Below, in pieces: positions 1-6,983 of a stretch of 11,711 nucleotides of DNA. The DNA lies in contig CAZSFA010000088.1 in assembly GCA_964606055.1 (NCBI GenBank), positions 1 to 11,711 on the forward strand. The letters are read 5' to 3'. The position numbers and the translations under genes are program-made. The first letter of the stretch is position 1. Every line of letters begins with the position of its first letter. The notes under the pieces were generated by a model. That model was not told the origin of the DNA. It did no database searches and saw only the letters and a program-made list of their open reading frames with translations. This stretch comes from Roseitalea sp964606055 (lineage in GTDB: Bacteria; Pseudomonadota; Alphaproteobacteria; Rhizobiales; Rhizobiaceae).

Positions 1-18
1 CAAACGGAAAGCCGCGCC

Positions 19-1236
19 ATGGAAGAATTCCACAAGACCAAACGCCTGCCGCCCTATGTTTTTGAACAGGTCAACCGCCTGAAGGCGAGCGCGCGCGCGG
101 CCGGCCGCGACATCATCGATCTGGGCATGGGCAATCCGGACCTGCCGACGCCGCAATCCATCGTCGACAAGCTGTGCGAGACGGTCAAGGACCCGCGCAC
201 GCACCGGTATTCGTCGTCCAAGGGCATTCCGGGCCTGCGCAAGGCGCAGGCCAACTACTACGCCCGGCGGTTCGGGGTGAAACTCGATCCCGAAACGCAG
301 GTCGTTGCAACGCTCGGTTCAAAGGAAGGCTTTGCCAACATGGCGCAGGCCATTACCGCGCCGGGCGATGTGGTGCTGTGTCCGGACCCGACCTATCCGA
401 TCCATGCGTTCGGGTTCATCATGTCGGGCGGCGTGATCCGTTCGGTTCAGTGCGCGCCCGATGACGGTTTCATGCGCGCGCTCGAACGCGCGGTGCGCCA
501 TTCGATCCCCAAGCCGCTGGCGGTCATCCTCAATTATCCATCAAATCCAACTGCTTACACGGCAACGCTCGACTTCTACAAGGAGGTTGTCGCGTTCGCC
601 CGCAAGCATGATCTGATCCTGCTGTCGGATCTGGCCTATGCCGAGGTCTATTTCGACGGCACGCCGCCGCCCTCGGTGCTGGAAGTGCCGGGCGCGACCG
701 ATGTTTGCGTCGAGTTCACGTCAATGTCCAAGACGTTCTCGATGCCGGGCTGGCGGATGGGCTTTGCGGTCGGCAACGAGCGGCTGATCGGTGCGCTGAC
801 GCGCGTCAAATCCTATCTCGACTACGGCGCGTTCACGCCCATTCAGGTGGCGGCGACGGCCGCGCTCAATGGCGATGGTTCGGACATCGAAGAGGTCCGG
901 CAGACCTATCACAAACGGCGCGATGTCCTGGTCGATGCGTTCGGCAAGGCCGGCTTTGACGTGCCCGCGCCCGATGCCACCATGTTCGCCTGGGCGCCGG
1001 TGCCCGAAGCGTTTCGCCATCTGGGTTCGCTGGAGTTCTCCAAGCTTCTGGTCGAAAAGGCCGATGTGGCGGTGGCGCCGGGCGTCGGGTTCGGAGAAAA
1101 CGGCGATGACCATGTGCGCATCGCGCTGGTCGAGAACGAACACAGGATCCGCCAGGCGGCACGCAACATACGGCGCTTCCTGCAGACCGCCGACGACACG
1201 CTGCACAATGTCGTGTCGCTCAGCGCACGGCGCTGA
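19..1236 (+). CDS. alaC: AlaC-like PLP-dependent aminotransferase (alanine/glutamate-pyruvate type, fold type I)
   Basis: This 405-residue cytoplasmic class I/II aminotransferase most closely recalls E. coli AlaC, which makes alanine from pyruvate using glutamate. Shared signatures are RLPPYVF near the N terminus (residues 9-15), GSKEG (100-104), NYPSNPTA (172-179, with NPTA instead of the commoner NPTG), SDLAYAEV (203-210), the PLP-lysine motif SMSKTF with K238, GWRMG with R246, and HVRIALVEN with R367, the expected substrate-carboxylate arginine. Length matches the family. The ATG is preceded by GGAAAG 7 bases upstream, and the N terminus aligns with AlaC, so this start is favoured. Such alphaproteobacterial proteins are often auto-annotated as LL-diaminopimelate aminotransferase (DapL), but the sequence looks more like AlaC. 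It lies 21 bases before hom and is probably co-transcribed with it. Family assignment is strong; substrate is inferred. Confidence 0.9.
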   Translation: MEEFHKTKRLPPYVFEQVNRLKASARAAGRDIIDLGMGNPDLPTPQSIVDKLCETVKDPRTHRYSSSKGIPGLRKAQANYYARRFGVKLDPETQVVATLGSKEGFANMAQAITAPGDVVLCPDPTYPIHAFGFIMSGGVIRSVQCAPDDGFMRALERAVRHSIPKPLAVILNYPSNPTAYTATLDFYKEVVAFARKHDLILLSDLAYAEVYFDGTPPPSVLEVPGATDVCVEFTSMSKTFSMPGWRMGFAVGNERLIGALTRVKSYLDYGAFTPIQVAATAALNGDGSDIEEVRQTYHKRRDVLVDAFGKAGFDVPAPDATMFAWAPVPEAFRHLGSLEFSKLLVEKADVAVAPGVGFGENGDDHVRIALVENEHRIRQAARNIRRFLQTADDTLHNVVSLSARR

Positions 1237-1242
1237 CGAAAC

Positions 1243-1249
1243 AAGAGGA
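1243..1249 (+). promoter_or_regulatory. Ribosome binding site of hom
   Basis: AAGAGGA lies 8 bases before the hom ATG, inside the 21-base gap after the aminotransferase stop. It is one of the strongest Shine-Dalgarno matches in the window and fixes the hom start. There is no room for an independent promoter here, which supports co-transcription with the upstream gene. Confidence 0.8.
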
Positions 1250-1257
1250 TTTCATAC

Positions 1258-2586
1258 ATGACCGAGACGTTGCGCGTCGGGCTCGCGGGCCTTGGCACGG
1301 TTGGCGCGTCCGTGGCGCGGATTATCGCCCACAAATCCAATGCGCTTGCCGCGCAATGCGGACGACCGGTCGCGGTCACGGCGATCTGCGCACGCGACCG
1401 GGCCCGCGATCGCGGCTTTGACGCATCCGGCATGGCCTGGTTCGACGATCCGTCCGATCTTGCGGCGAGCGAGGGCATCGACGTTCTCGTCGAACTGATC
1501 GGCGGCGAAGACGGCCCGGCGCTCGACAGCGTGCGCGCTGCGCTCGCCAATGGCCGCCACGTGGTGACCGCCAACAAGGCGCTTCTTGCGCGGCACGGCG
1601 TCGAACTTGCCGGCATGGCCGAAGACAAGGGCCTGATCCTCAACTTCGAGGCGGCGGTCGCCGGCGGCATTCCGGTCATCAAGACGATGCGCGAGTCGCT
1701 GTCTGGCAATGATGTCAGCCGTGTCTATGGCATATTGAACGGCACGGCCAACTACATCCTGACGCGCATGGAACGCGACGAGATCGGCTTCAACACGTGC
1801 CTCGCCGATGCCCAGCGGCTTGGCTATGCGGAGGCCGACCCGACCTTCGACATTGAGGGGCACGACACCGCGCACAAGCTCTCCATCCTCACCAGCATCG
1901 CGTTCGGCACGCAGATCGCCGCCGACGAGATCTACATGGAAGGCATCTCGAACATCGCGCTCGCCGACATTCGCGCCGCCCGCGAACTGGGCTACCGGAT
2001 CAAGCTTCTGGGCGTTGCGCAGCGCACCGCGACTGGCATCGAACAGCGGGTCCACCCGACCATGGTGCCACTCGGTTCGATCATCGCCCAGGTGGAGGGC
2101 GTCACCAATGCCGTTGCCGTCGAGGCCGACATCGTCGGCGCGCTCCTGATGTCCGGGCCCGGGGCCGGCGGCGATGCCACCGCGTCAGCCGTGATCGGTG
2201 ATCTGGCCGACATCGCAAAGGCGCAGCCCGGCCATCAGCAGGCGCCGGCGCTGGGCCGGCCGGCCGCCTCGCTCGAACCTTATACACGTGCGCGGATGCG
2301 CGCCCATTCGGGCGGCTACTTCGTGCGGCTGGGTGTCCATGACAGGCCCGGCGTGTTCGCGGCGATCGCGACGCGCATGGCCGAAAACGACATCTCACTT
2401 GAATCGATCGTCCAGCATGGCGATGCGCCCGGCGGTGCCGGCCATGGCGAGGGTGCGCCCAGGACCGTGATCCTGATCACCCATGAGACGACCGAGGAAG
2501 CGATCCGCAAGGCCATCGAAGCGATGGTCGGGGACGGTCACCTGACCGATCGCCCGCAGGTGATTCGCATCGAAAAGGCCGCTTGA
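1258..2586 (+). CDS. hom: Homoserine dehydrogenase with C-terminal ACT domain
   Basis: This enzyme reduces L-aspartate 4-semialdehyde to homoserine with NAD(P)H, the branch point to threonine and methionine. The 442 residues contain an N-terminal Rossmann motif GLAGLGTVGASV (8-19), TANKALLA (104-111), the catalytic domain with VAGGIPVIKTMRESL (134-148) and GILNGTANYILTRM (158-171), and the family signature LGYAEADPTFDIEGHD (188-203). D203 and K207 correspond to the catalytic Asp/Lys pair of the family. A C-terminal ACT domain starts near residue 353 (YFVRLGVHDRPGVFAAIA), as is typical of monofunctional bacterial Hom; in this family it is associated with threonine feedback inhibition. The ACT domain carries a Gly/His-rich loop (about 387-400) that is variable among relatives. 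No aspartokinase domain is fused. The start is fixed by AAGAGGA 8 bases upstream. Confidence 0.97.
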   Translation: MTETLRVGLAGLGTVGASVARIIAHKSNALAAQCGRPVAVTAICARDRARDRGFDASGMAWFDDPSDLAASEGIDVLVELIGGEDGPALDSVRAALANGRHVVTANKALLARHGVELAGMAEDKGLILNFEAAVAGGIPVIKTMRESLSGNDVSRVYGILNGTANYILTRMERDEIGFNTCLADAQRLGYAEADPTFDIEGHDTAHKLSILTSIAFGTQIAADEIYMEGISNIALADIRAARELGYRIKLLGVAQRTATGIEQRVHPTMVPLGSIIAQVEGVTNAVAVEADIVGALLMSGPGAGGDATASAVIGDLADIAKAQPGHQQAPALGRPAASLEPYTRARMRAHSGGYFVRLGVHDRPGVFAAIATRMAENDISLESIVQHGDAPGGAGHGEGAPRTVILITHETTEEAIRKAIEAMVGDGHLTDRPQVIRIEKAA

Positions 2587-2599
2587 TCGGGATTTGTGC

Positions 2600-2625
2600 G
2601 CAAAGCGTTTGCCCTAAATCGATTT
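2600..2625. promoter_or_regulatory. Two adjacent small palindromes in the hom-glpX gap
   Basis: The 140-base gap between hom and glpX contains an AT-richer patch with GCAAA-GCG-TTTGC (2600-2612, 5-base arms) followed at once by the perfect palindrome AAATCGATTT (2616-2625). It lies about 100-125 bases before the glpX ATG. I infer an operator or promoter region for glpX, because no strong -35/-10 pair or U-tract terminator is visible. The best hexamers nearby, TTGTGC (2594-2599) and TAAATC (2615-2620), are weak. Confidence 0.35.
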
Positions 2626-2682
2626 TGTCGGGGGCGAGCGGGATTTTCGGCTTTGAGGGTCCGGTGCCTGTGTGGTCAATGC

Positions 2683-2696
2683 GGCCGTGACCGGCC
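2683..2696. repeat. Short GC-rich inverted repeat upstream of glpX
   Basis: GGCCG-TGAC-CGGCC forms a 5-bp stem with a 4-base loop about 30 bases before the glpX start, so it would sit in the glpX leader. No T-tract follows, so it is not a convincing intrinsic terminator. In a GC-rich genome it may be chance. Confidence 0.25.
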
Positions 2697-2726
2697 CTGA
2701 AACCCAGACCCGCAGCGAAAGCCATC

Positions 2727-3707
2727 ATGCCTGAGACCATGCACACGCCGGGCCTGACCCGGGAACTGTCGATCGAACTGGCGCGCGTATCCGAGCGCGC
2801 CGCGGTGGCGGCGGCGCGGCTGCGCGGCCGCGGCGACGAAAAGGCGGCCGATCAGGTTGCGGTCGACGCCATGCGCGACGAACTCAATCGCCTGCCGATC
2901 TCCGGCACGGTGGTGATCGGTGAGGGCGAGCGCGACGAGGCGCCGATGCTCTATATCGGCGAAGAGGTCGGCGCCGGCGGCGGCCCGGACGTCGACATCG
3001 CGCTCGATCCGCTGGAAGGCACGACCGTGTGCGCCAAGAACCAGCCCAACTCGCTGGCAGTCATTGCCATCGCCACGCGCGGTTCGCTGCTGAACGCGCC
3101 CGATGTCTATATGGAAAAGATCGCGATCGGACCGGGTTATCCGCAGGGTCTGGTCGATATCGATGCCTCGCCGGCCGACAACATCTATGCGCTCGCCAAC
3201 GCCAAGAACGTGCCCGTCAACGAGGTCACCGCCTGCATTCTGGACCGGCCTCGCCATGCCGCGCTGATCGATGCGGTGCGCGAGACGGGCGCGGCCATCA
3301 GCCTGATCGGCGACGGCGATGTCGCCGGAGTGATCGACACCACCGATCCCGAAGACACGCGCATCGACATCTACATGGGCACGGGTGGCGCGCCCGAGGG
3401 CGTGCTTGCGGCGGCGGCGCTGCGTTGCGTCGGCGGCCAGATGCAGGGGCGGCTCATCCTCGACACAGATGAGAAACGCGCGCGCGCCGAACGCATGGGC
3501 GTCAGCGATCCCGACCGCATCTACTCGGTGATGGACATGGCGAGCGGCGATGTGCTGTTTGCGGCGACCGGCGTTACCGATGGCAAGATGCTGGCCGGGG
3601 TGCGCTTTGCCCGCAACTTCATCCAGACCGAGACCATCGTGATGCGCTCGCAATCCAAGACGATCCGCGAGATCATGGCGCGCCATCTGGACATGGAGAA
3701 GTTCTGA
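2727..3707 (+). CDS. glpX: Class II fructose-1,6-bisphosphatase (GlpX)
   Basis: This enzyme hydrolyses fructose 1,6-bisphosphate to fructose 6-phosphate in gluconeogenesis; some alphaproteobacterial GlpX also act on sedoheptulose bisphosphate. The 326 residues show all hallmarks of the lithium-sensitive Asp/Glu metal-binding fold: RGRGDEKAADQVAVDAMR (33-50), GEGERDE (65-71), DPLEGTT (94-100, D94 and E97 as metal ligands), GDGD (195-198), GTGGAPEG (218-225, E224) and ATGVTDG (280-286). Length is normal for the family. The first ATG is used here although its Shine-Dalgarno sequence is poor. A second in-frame ATG four codons on has no better site, and the conserved domain starts only after residue 10, so the choice changes little. 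The 140-base upstream gap suggests its own promoter, and recJ follows after 50 bases. Confidence 0.96.
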   Translation: MPETMHTPGLTRELSIELARVSERAAVAAARLRGRGDEKAADQVAVDAMRDELNRLPISGTVVIGEGERDEAPMLYIGEEVGAGGGPDVDIALDPLEGTTVCAKNQPNSLAVIAIATRGSLLNAPDVYMEKIAIGPGYPQGLVDIDASPADNIYALANAKNVPVNEVTACILDRPRHAALIDAVRETGAAISLIGDGDVAGVIDTTDPEDTRIDIYMGTGGAPEGVLAAAALRCVGGQMQGRLILDTDEKRARAERMGVSDPDRIYSVMDMASGDVLFAATGVTDGKMLAGVRFARNFIQTETIVMRSQSKTIREIMARHLDMEKF

Positions 3708-3757
3708 CAGCACCGCGCCCACTTGACGGCGGCCGGGCCGGGCGCGACACCCCCACC

Positions 3758-5539
3758 ATGTCGCAGCATTCCACGTTTCTCGATGTCCGCAGCTCGGCGC
3801 GCGGCAATCGCTGGGTCGAGCGTCTGACGCCGCGCCAGGCCAACATCGCGCTGGACATGGCGCAATCGCATGGCATTGCCGAGATCATCGCCCGTGTCAT
3901 CGCTGCGCGGGGCGTGACTGCAGATGCCGCGCCAGCCCATCTCGATCCGACGATCCGCGCGCTGATGCCCGACCCGTCGGTGATTACGGACCTGAACAGC
4001 GCCGCCCGTCGCATCGTCGACGCCATCGAGAACCGGGAACGGGTCGCGATCTTCGGTGACTATGATGTCGATGGCGCGGCATCATCGGCGCTTCTGGCGC
4101 GTTACCTGCGACACTTCGGCATTGCGGCCGACATCTACATTCCCGACCGGATATTCGAGGGCTACGGGCCCAACGCGCCGGCGCTGCACAAGCTCGCCGA
4201 GACGGCCGACCTGATCGTCACCGTTGATTGCGGCACCAACAGCGGCGCTGCATTCGACACCCTCAAGGACCGTGATGTCGACATCGTGGTGCTCGACCAC
4301 CATCAGCCGGGCGAGCCGACGCCGGAGGTGGCCGCGGTGGTCAACCCCAACCGCGAGGACGACCTGTCGGGTCTGGGGTATCTGTGCGCCGCAGGCGTCG
4401 TCTTCATGACGCTGGTCGATGTCTCGCGGCAGTTGCGCGCCAGCGGCCGAAGCGATCTTCCAGACCTGATGGCGATGCTTGACCTGGTCGCGCTGGCAAC
4501 AGTCTGCGATGTGGTTCCGCTGGTCGCGCTTAACCGCGCGCTTGTCGCAAAGGGGCTGATCGTGGCGCGGGCCTTGCGCAATCCGGGGCTGGCGGCCTTG
4601 GCGGAGACCGCGCGGATCGGCGAGCCGGTGGCGCCGTTCCACTTCGGCTTCGTGCTTGGGCCCCGTATCAACGCCGGCGGGCGGATCGGCAATGCGGCGC
4701 TTGGCGCGCAGTTGCTGTCCACCGATGATGCCGATGACGCGGCGCGAATCGCCGCCGAACTGGACGCGCTCAACGCCGAACGCCAGGCGATCGAAAAGCG
4801 CATGGTCGACGAGGCGCGCGCCGATGCCGAGCGGGAGATGGCGTCCGCCAACCCGCCGGCGGTCATCGTCGGCGCCAGCCGCGACTGGCATGCGGGCATT
4901 GTCGGGCTGATCGCTGCGCGTCTGCGTGAGGCGACGCGCCGGCCGGCGTTCGCGATCGCCTTTGACGCCAACGGCATCGGCACCGGGTCGGGCCGGTCGA
5001 TTGCCGGGTTCGATCTTGGCCGCTTGGTGCGCGACGCGGTCGAGGCGGGTTTGCTCGAAAAGGGCGGGGGTCACGCGATGGCCGCCGGCATCACCGTCGC
5101 CGAAGACCGGCTGGCCGCGTTGCGCGCCTTTCTGGAAGACAAGGCCGGCGCGGCCGTGACCGACCTGGTCGACATGGCGGTGCTTGAGATCGACGGGGCC
5201 TTGTCATCGGGCGGTGTCACCGAAGCGCTGGTTGCCACGCTCGACCAGGCCGGCCCGTTCGGCGCCGGCAATCCCGAACCGGTCTTCGCATTTCCGCGGC
5301 ACACGATCGCCAGCGCCCGCCCGGTCGGACAGGGTCATTTGAAGCTGTCGCTGCGTGGCGTCGGGCTCGGCTCTGTCGATGCGATCGCATTCCGGGTTGC
5401 GGGCGAACCGCTCGGCCGGCTGCTGACCGAACATGTCGGCCGAGCGCTGCATGTTGCCGGCACCGTGTCGATCAATCACTTCAACGGACGGCGCATTCCG
5501 CAGGTGCGGGTGATCGATGCGGCGTTGCCGGACCAGTGA
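3758..5539 (+). CDS. recJ: Single-stranded-DNA-specific 5'-3' exonuclease RecJ
   Basis: RecJ degrades 5'-ended single-stranded DNA in RecF-pathway recombination, mismatch repair and base-excision repair. The 593-residue protein has the complete DHH phosphoesterase set: DYDVDG (101-106), VDCGT (156-160), the defining DHH (180-182), CDVVPL (250-255), and LGPRINAGGRI (300-310). The DHHA1 region contains DWHAGIVGLIAARL (376-389) and GGGHAMAAG (436-444). The C-terminal OB-like region includes GPFGAGNPEPVF (499-510). The N-terminal DPTIRALMPDP (63-73) is typical of RecJ. The ATG has no clear Shine-Dalgarno sequence, but the protein begins where relatives do. It is 50 bases downstream of glpX, so read-through from glpX is likely. 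It converges on the M23 gene with only 21 bases between stops. Confidence 0.97.
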   Translation: MSQHSTFLDVRSSARGNRWVERLTPRQANIALDMAQSHGIAEIIARVIAARGVTADAAPAHLDPTIRALMPDPSVITDLNSAARRIVDAIENRERVAIFGDYDVDGAASSALLARYLRHFGIAADIYIPDRIFEGYGPNAPALHKLAETADLIVTVDCGTNSGAAFDTLKDRDVDIVVLDHHQPGEPTPEVAAVVNPNREDDLSGLGYLCAAGVVFMTLVDVSRQLRASGRSDLPDLMAMLDLVALATVCDVVPLVALNRALVAKGLIVARALRNPGLAALAETARIGEPVAPFHFGFVLGPRINAGGRIGNAALGAQLLSTDDADDAARIAAELDALNAERQAIEKRMVDEARADAEREMASANPPAVIVGASRDWHAGIVGLIAARLREATRRPAFAIAFDANGIGTGSGRSIAGFDLGRLVRDAVEAGLLEKGGGHAMAAGITVAEDRLAALRAFLEDKAGAAVTDLVDMAVLEIDGALSSGGVTEALVATLDQAGPFGAGNPEPVFAFPRHTIASARPVGQGHLKLSLRGVGLGSVDAIAFRVAGEPLGRLLTEHVGRALHVAGTVSINHFNGRRIPQVRVIDAALPDQ

Positions 5540-5560
5540 CGCCGAGCAGCGGCCGAAACG

Positions 5561-6847
5561 CTAAAGGTAATCGTCGAGCCTGGCGCCGGCGTTCAGGTAG
5601 CGCATCGGATTGACCGCCTCGCCACCCGAGCGGATCTCATAATGCAGATGCGGCCCCGTCGAGCGGCCGGTGTTGCCCGACCGGCCGATGATCTGGCCGC
5701 GTTCCACCCGCGCGCCCTTCTTGACGCCGATCCGGCTCAGATGGGCAAACCGGGTGGTCATGCCATTGGCGTGCTTGAGCTCGATCATCTTGCCGTAGCC
5801 GCCACTGCGGCCCGCTTTGACGACCGTGCCGTGCCCGGGCGCCCGGATCGGCGTGCCGGTAGGCGCACGGAAGTCGATACCGGCGTGAAAGGCCGAACGG
5901 CCAAGGATCGGATCGCGCCGCTTGCCGAACCCGCTGGTGACCGTCTGGCCCGGCGCCGGATGGGCGACCGGCCAGGCGTTGATTTCGCCGCGCGTGCGTT
6001 CGAGCGCGTCCAGCGCCTCCTGCAACGAGGTCAGGCCGCTGTTGAACGCGCCTTCGGCGATCGCGTCATCGTCGACCGGCACGAACGGGCCGCCGACCGC
6101 ATCGGCGATTGCGACAGGTTGGGACTTGATCGCCAGCCCGCTGCCGCGTGCGACATCGATCATCGCGTTGCGGCGCACATGGGCCGCTTCGATCAGGCCG
6201 GAAAGCTGGAACAGTTGGCGGCTTTCCATCTGGCTGAGCGTTGTGTCGACCGCGCCGAGCCGATCGAGCCCGTATGAGGGCAGCGAAGCGATCTGCATGG
6301 GGTCGGTCGAGCGAAGGGCCGGGTTGGCAAGGCCGATCAGGCCGGCCTGCCGTTGGTCTGTGGCTGCGCCGTCGATGACCGGCGCGGGCGTTTCGGGGCG
6401 CGGGCGCGGTACCGGCAGGTCGCCGGCATTGTAGGCCGCACCGCCCAGACCTGTCTGCCGGGCGCGTTCGACCAACGGCATCATCGCCCCCGAACGCTGC
6501 GCGAGCGTTGTCTGACGGCTTGCGATCTCGGCGATCTTGGTCTCGATGAACTGCTGGTCCAGCAACTGGTGCGAGGTGATCTTGTCGACCTGGCCGCGCA
6601 GAACGGCGATGCGATCCTCATAGGCATGCTGGAGTTGCGCCTGCCGCATCAGGGCGGCCTTGAGCGCATCGTCACGCAGGATCAGGTATCCGGTGGCGAC
6701 CAGATAACCCAGCACCATCGACAGGCAGACCGCGCCGGCGAGTGCCGCGAACCATGGCCGAACCGTGAAATGCCGGATCTCGCTGCCGCGCGCGATGACG
6801 ATGGTGTGCGGTTCGGCGCGTTTGCCGAAAAGTGCCGGTCGCGTCAC
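5561..6847 (-). CDS. Membrane-anchored M23 (LytM-type) peptidoglycan endopeptidase
   Basis: This 428-residue envelope protein probably cleaves peptidoglycan cross-links in the periplasm. It has a basic cytoplasmic N terminus, one transmembrane helix (about 33-56), an Ala/Gln/Leu-rich probable coiled coil (about 58-135), a proline-rich linker (about 143-157), a second helical region (about 200-290) and a C-terminal M23 domain (about 300-420). The zinc and catalytic residues are intact: H321 and D325 in HAGID, H369 in RFAHLS, and H400/H402 in GPHLHYEI, so it should be active rather than a degenerate LytM activator. The start is GTG, with GAAGGGA 9 bases upstream; there is no better in-frame start. 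The layout (TM, coiled coil, M23) resembles rhizobial polar-growth endopeptidases such as RgsM, but orthology is only inferred. It is transcribed in the same direction as the peroxiredoxin 136 bases upstream, which suggests its own promoter. Confidence 0.93.
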   Translation of the reverse strand: MTRPALFGKRAEPHTIVIARGSEIRHFTVRPWFAALAGAVCLSMVLGYLVATGYLILRDDALKAALMRQAQLQHAYEDRIAVLRGQVDKITSHQLLDQQFIETKIAEIASRQTTLAQRSGAMMPLVERARQTGLGGAAYNAGDLPVPRPRPETPAPVIDGAATDQRQAGLIGLANPALRSTDPMQIASLPSYGLDRLGAVDTTLSQMESRQLFQLSGLIEAAHVRRNAMIDVARGSGLAIKSQPVAIADAVGGPFVPVDDDAIAEGAFNSGLTSLQEALDALERTRGEINAWPVAHPAPGQTVTSGFGKRRDPILGRSAFHAGIDFRAPTGTPIRAPGHGTVVKAGRSGGYGKMIELKHANGMTTRFAHLSRIGVKKGARVERGQIIGRSGNTGRSTGPHLHYEIRSGGEAVNPMRYLNAGARLDDYL

Positions 6848-6856
6848 GTGCCAATG

Positions 6857-6863
6857 TCCCTTC
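6857..6863 (-). promoter_or_regulatory. Ribosome binding site supporting the GTG start of the M23 gene
   Basis: On the minus strand GAAGGGA lies 9 bases before the GTG at 6847-6845. This match decides in favour of a GTG start, since no ATG lies near the conserved N terminus. Confidence 0.65.
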
Positions 6864-6884
6864 GAAGTGCCTGTCCGTGAGGGG

Positions 6885-6906
6885 ATTAGACTTCGTTAGG
6901 GTTAAC
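6885..6906 (-). promoter_or_regulatory. Candidate promoter of the M23 gene with CtrA half-site-like element
   Basis: On the minus strand GTTAACCCTAAC (6906-6895) is followed after 4 bases by TCTAAT (6890-6885), a 5/6 match to a -10 hexamer. Transcription would start about 30 bases before the GTG. No good -35 hexamer sits 16-18 bases upstream, as expected of an activator-dependent promoter. TTAAC resembles half of the CtrA box (TTAA-N7-TTAA), but the second half is absent, so CtrA control is only a suggestion. Confidence 0.35.
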
Positions 6907-6945
6907 ATTGGGTTTTTGCAGGATTTTTGTGCAACCGGTGGTGTG

Positions 6946-6966
6946 GCGGCGGCGCAGGGCCGCCGC
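6946..6966. terminator. GC-rich stem-loop after the peroxiredoxin gene
   Basis: GCGGCGGC and GCCGCCGC form a perfect 8-bp stem with a 5-base loop, starting about 17 bases past the peroxiredoxin stop on the minus strand. No U-tract follows the stem in either direction, so it is not a canonical intrinsic terminator. It could pause polymerase, protect the 3' end or assist Rho-dependent ending between the peroxiredoxin and M23 genes. Confidence 0.4.
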
Positions 6967-6983
6967 AGGACCGCAGACAGGGT

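Noticed and set aside
909..2055. Minus-strand open frames (266 and 267 codons) across the aminotransferase-hom junction
   Set aside because: Ser/Arg/Ala-rich or Asp/Val/Arg-rich translations without recognisable motifs; both real genes on the plus strand are intact.
2676..3722. A 348-codon minus-strand open frame covering glpX
   Set aside because: Same low-complexity shadow composition; the plus strand encodes an unmistakable GlpX.
3708..3757. TTGACG at about 3724-3729 in the glpX-recJ gap as a -35 box for recJ
   Set aside because: The sequence 16-18 bases downstream is GC-rich with no -10-like hexamer, and the gap is only 50 bases.
4082..5074. A 330-codon minus-strand open frame inside recJ
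   Set aside because: Antisense shadow; every RecJ motif is on the plus strand and continuous across it.
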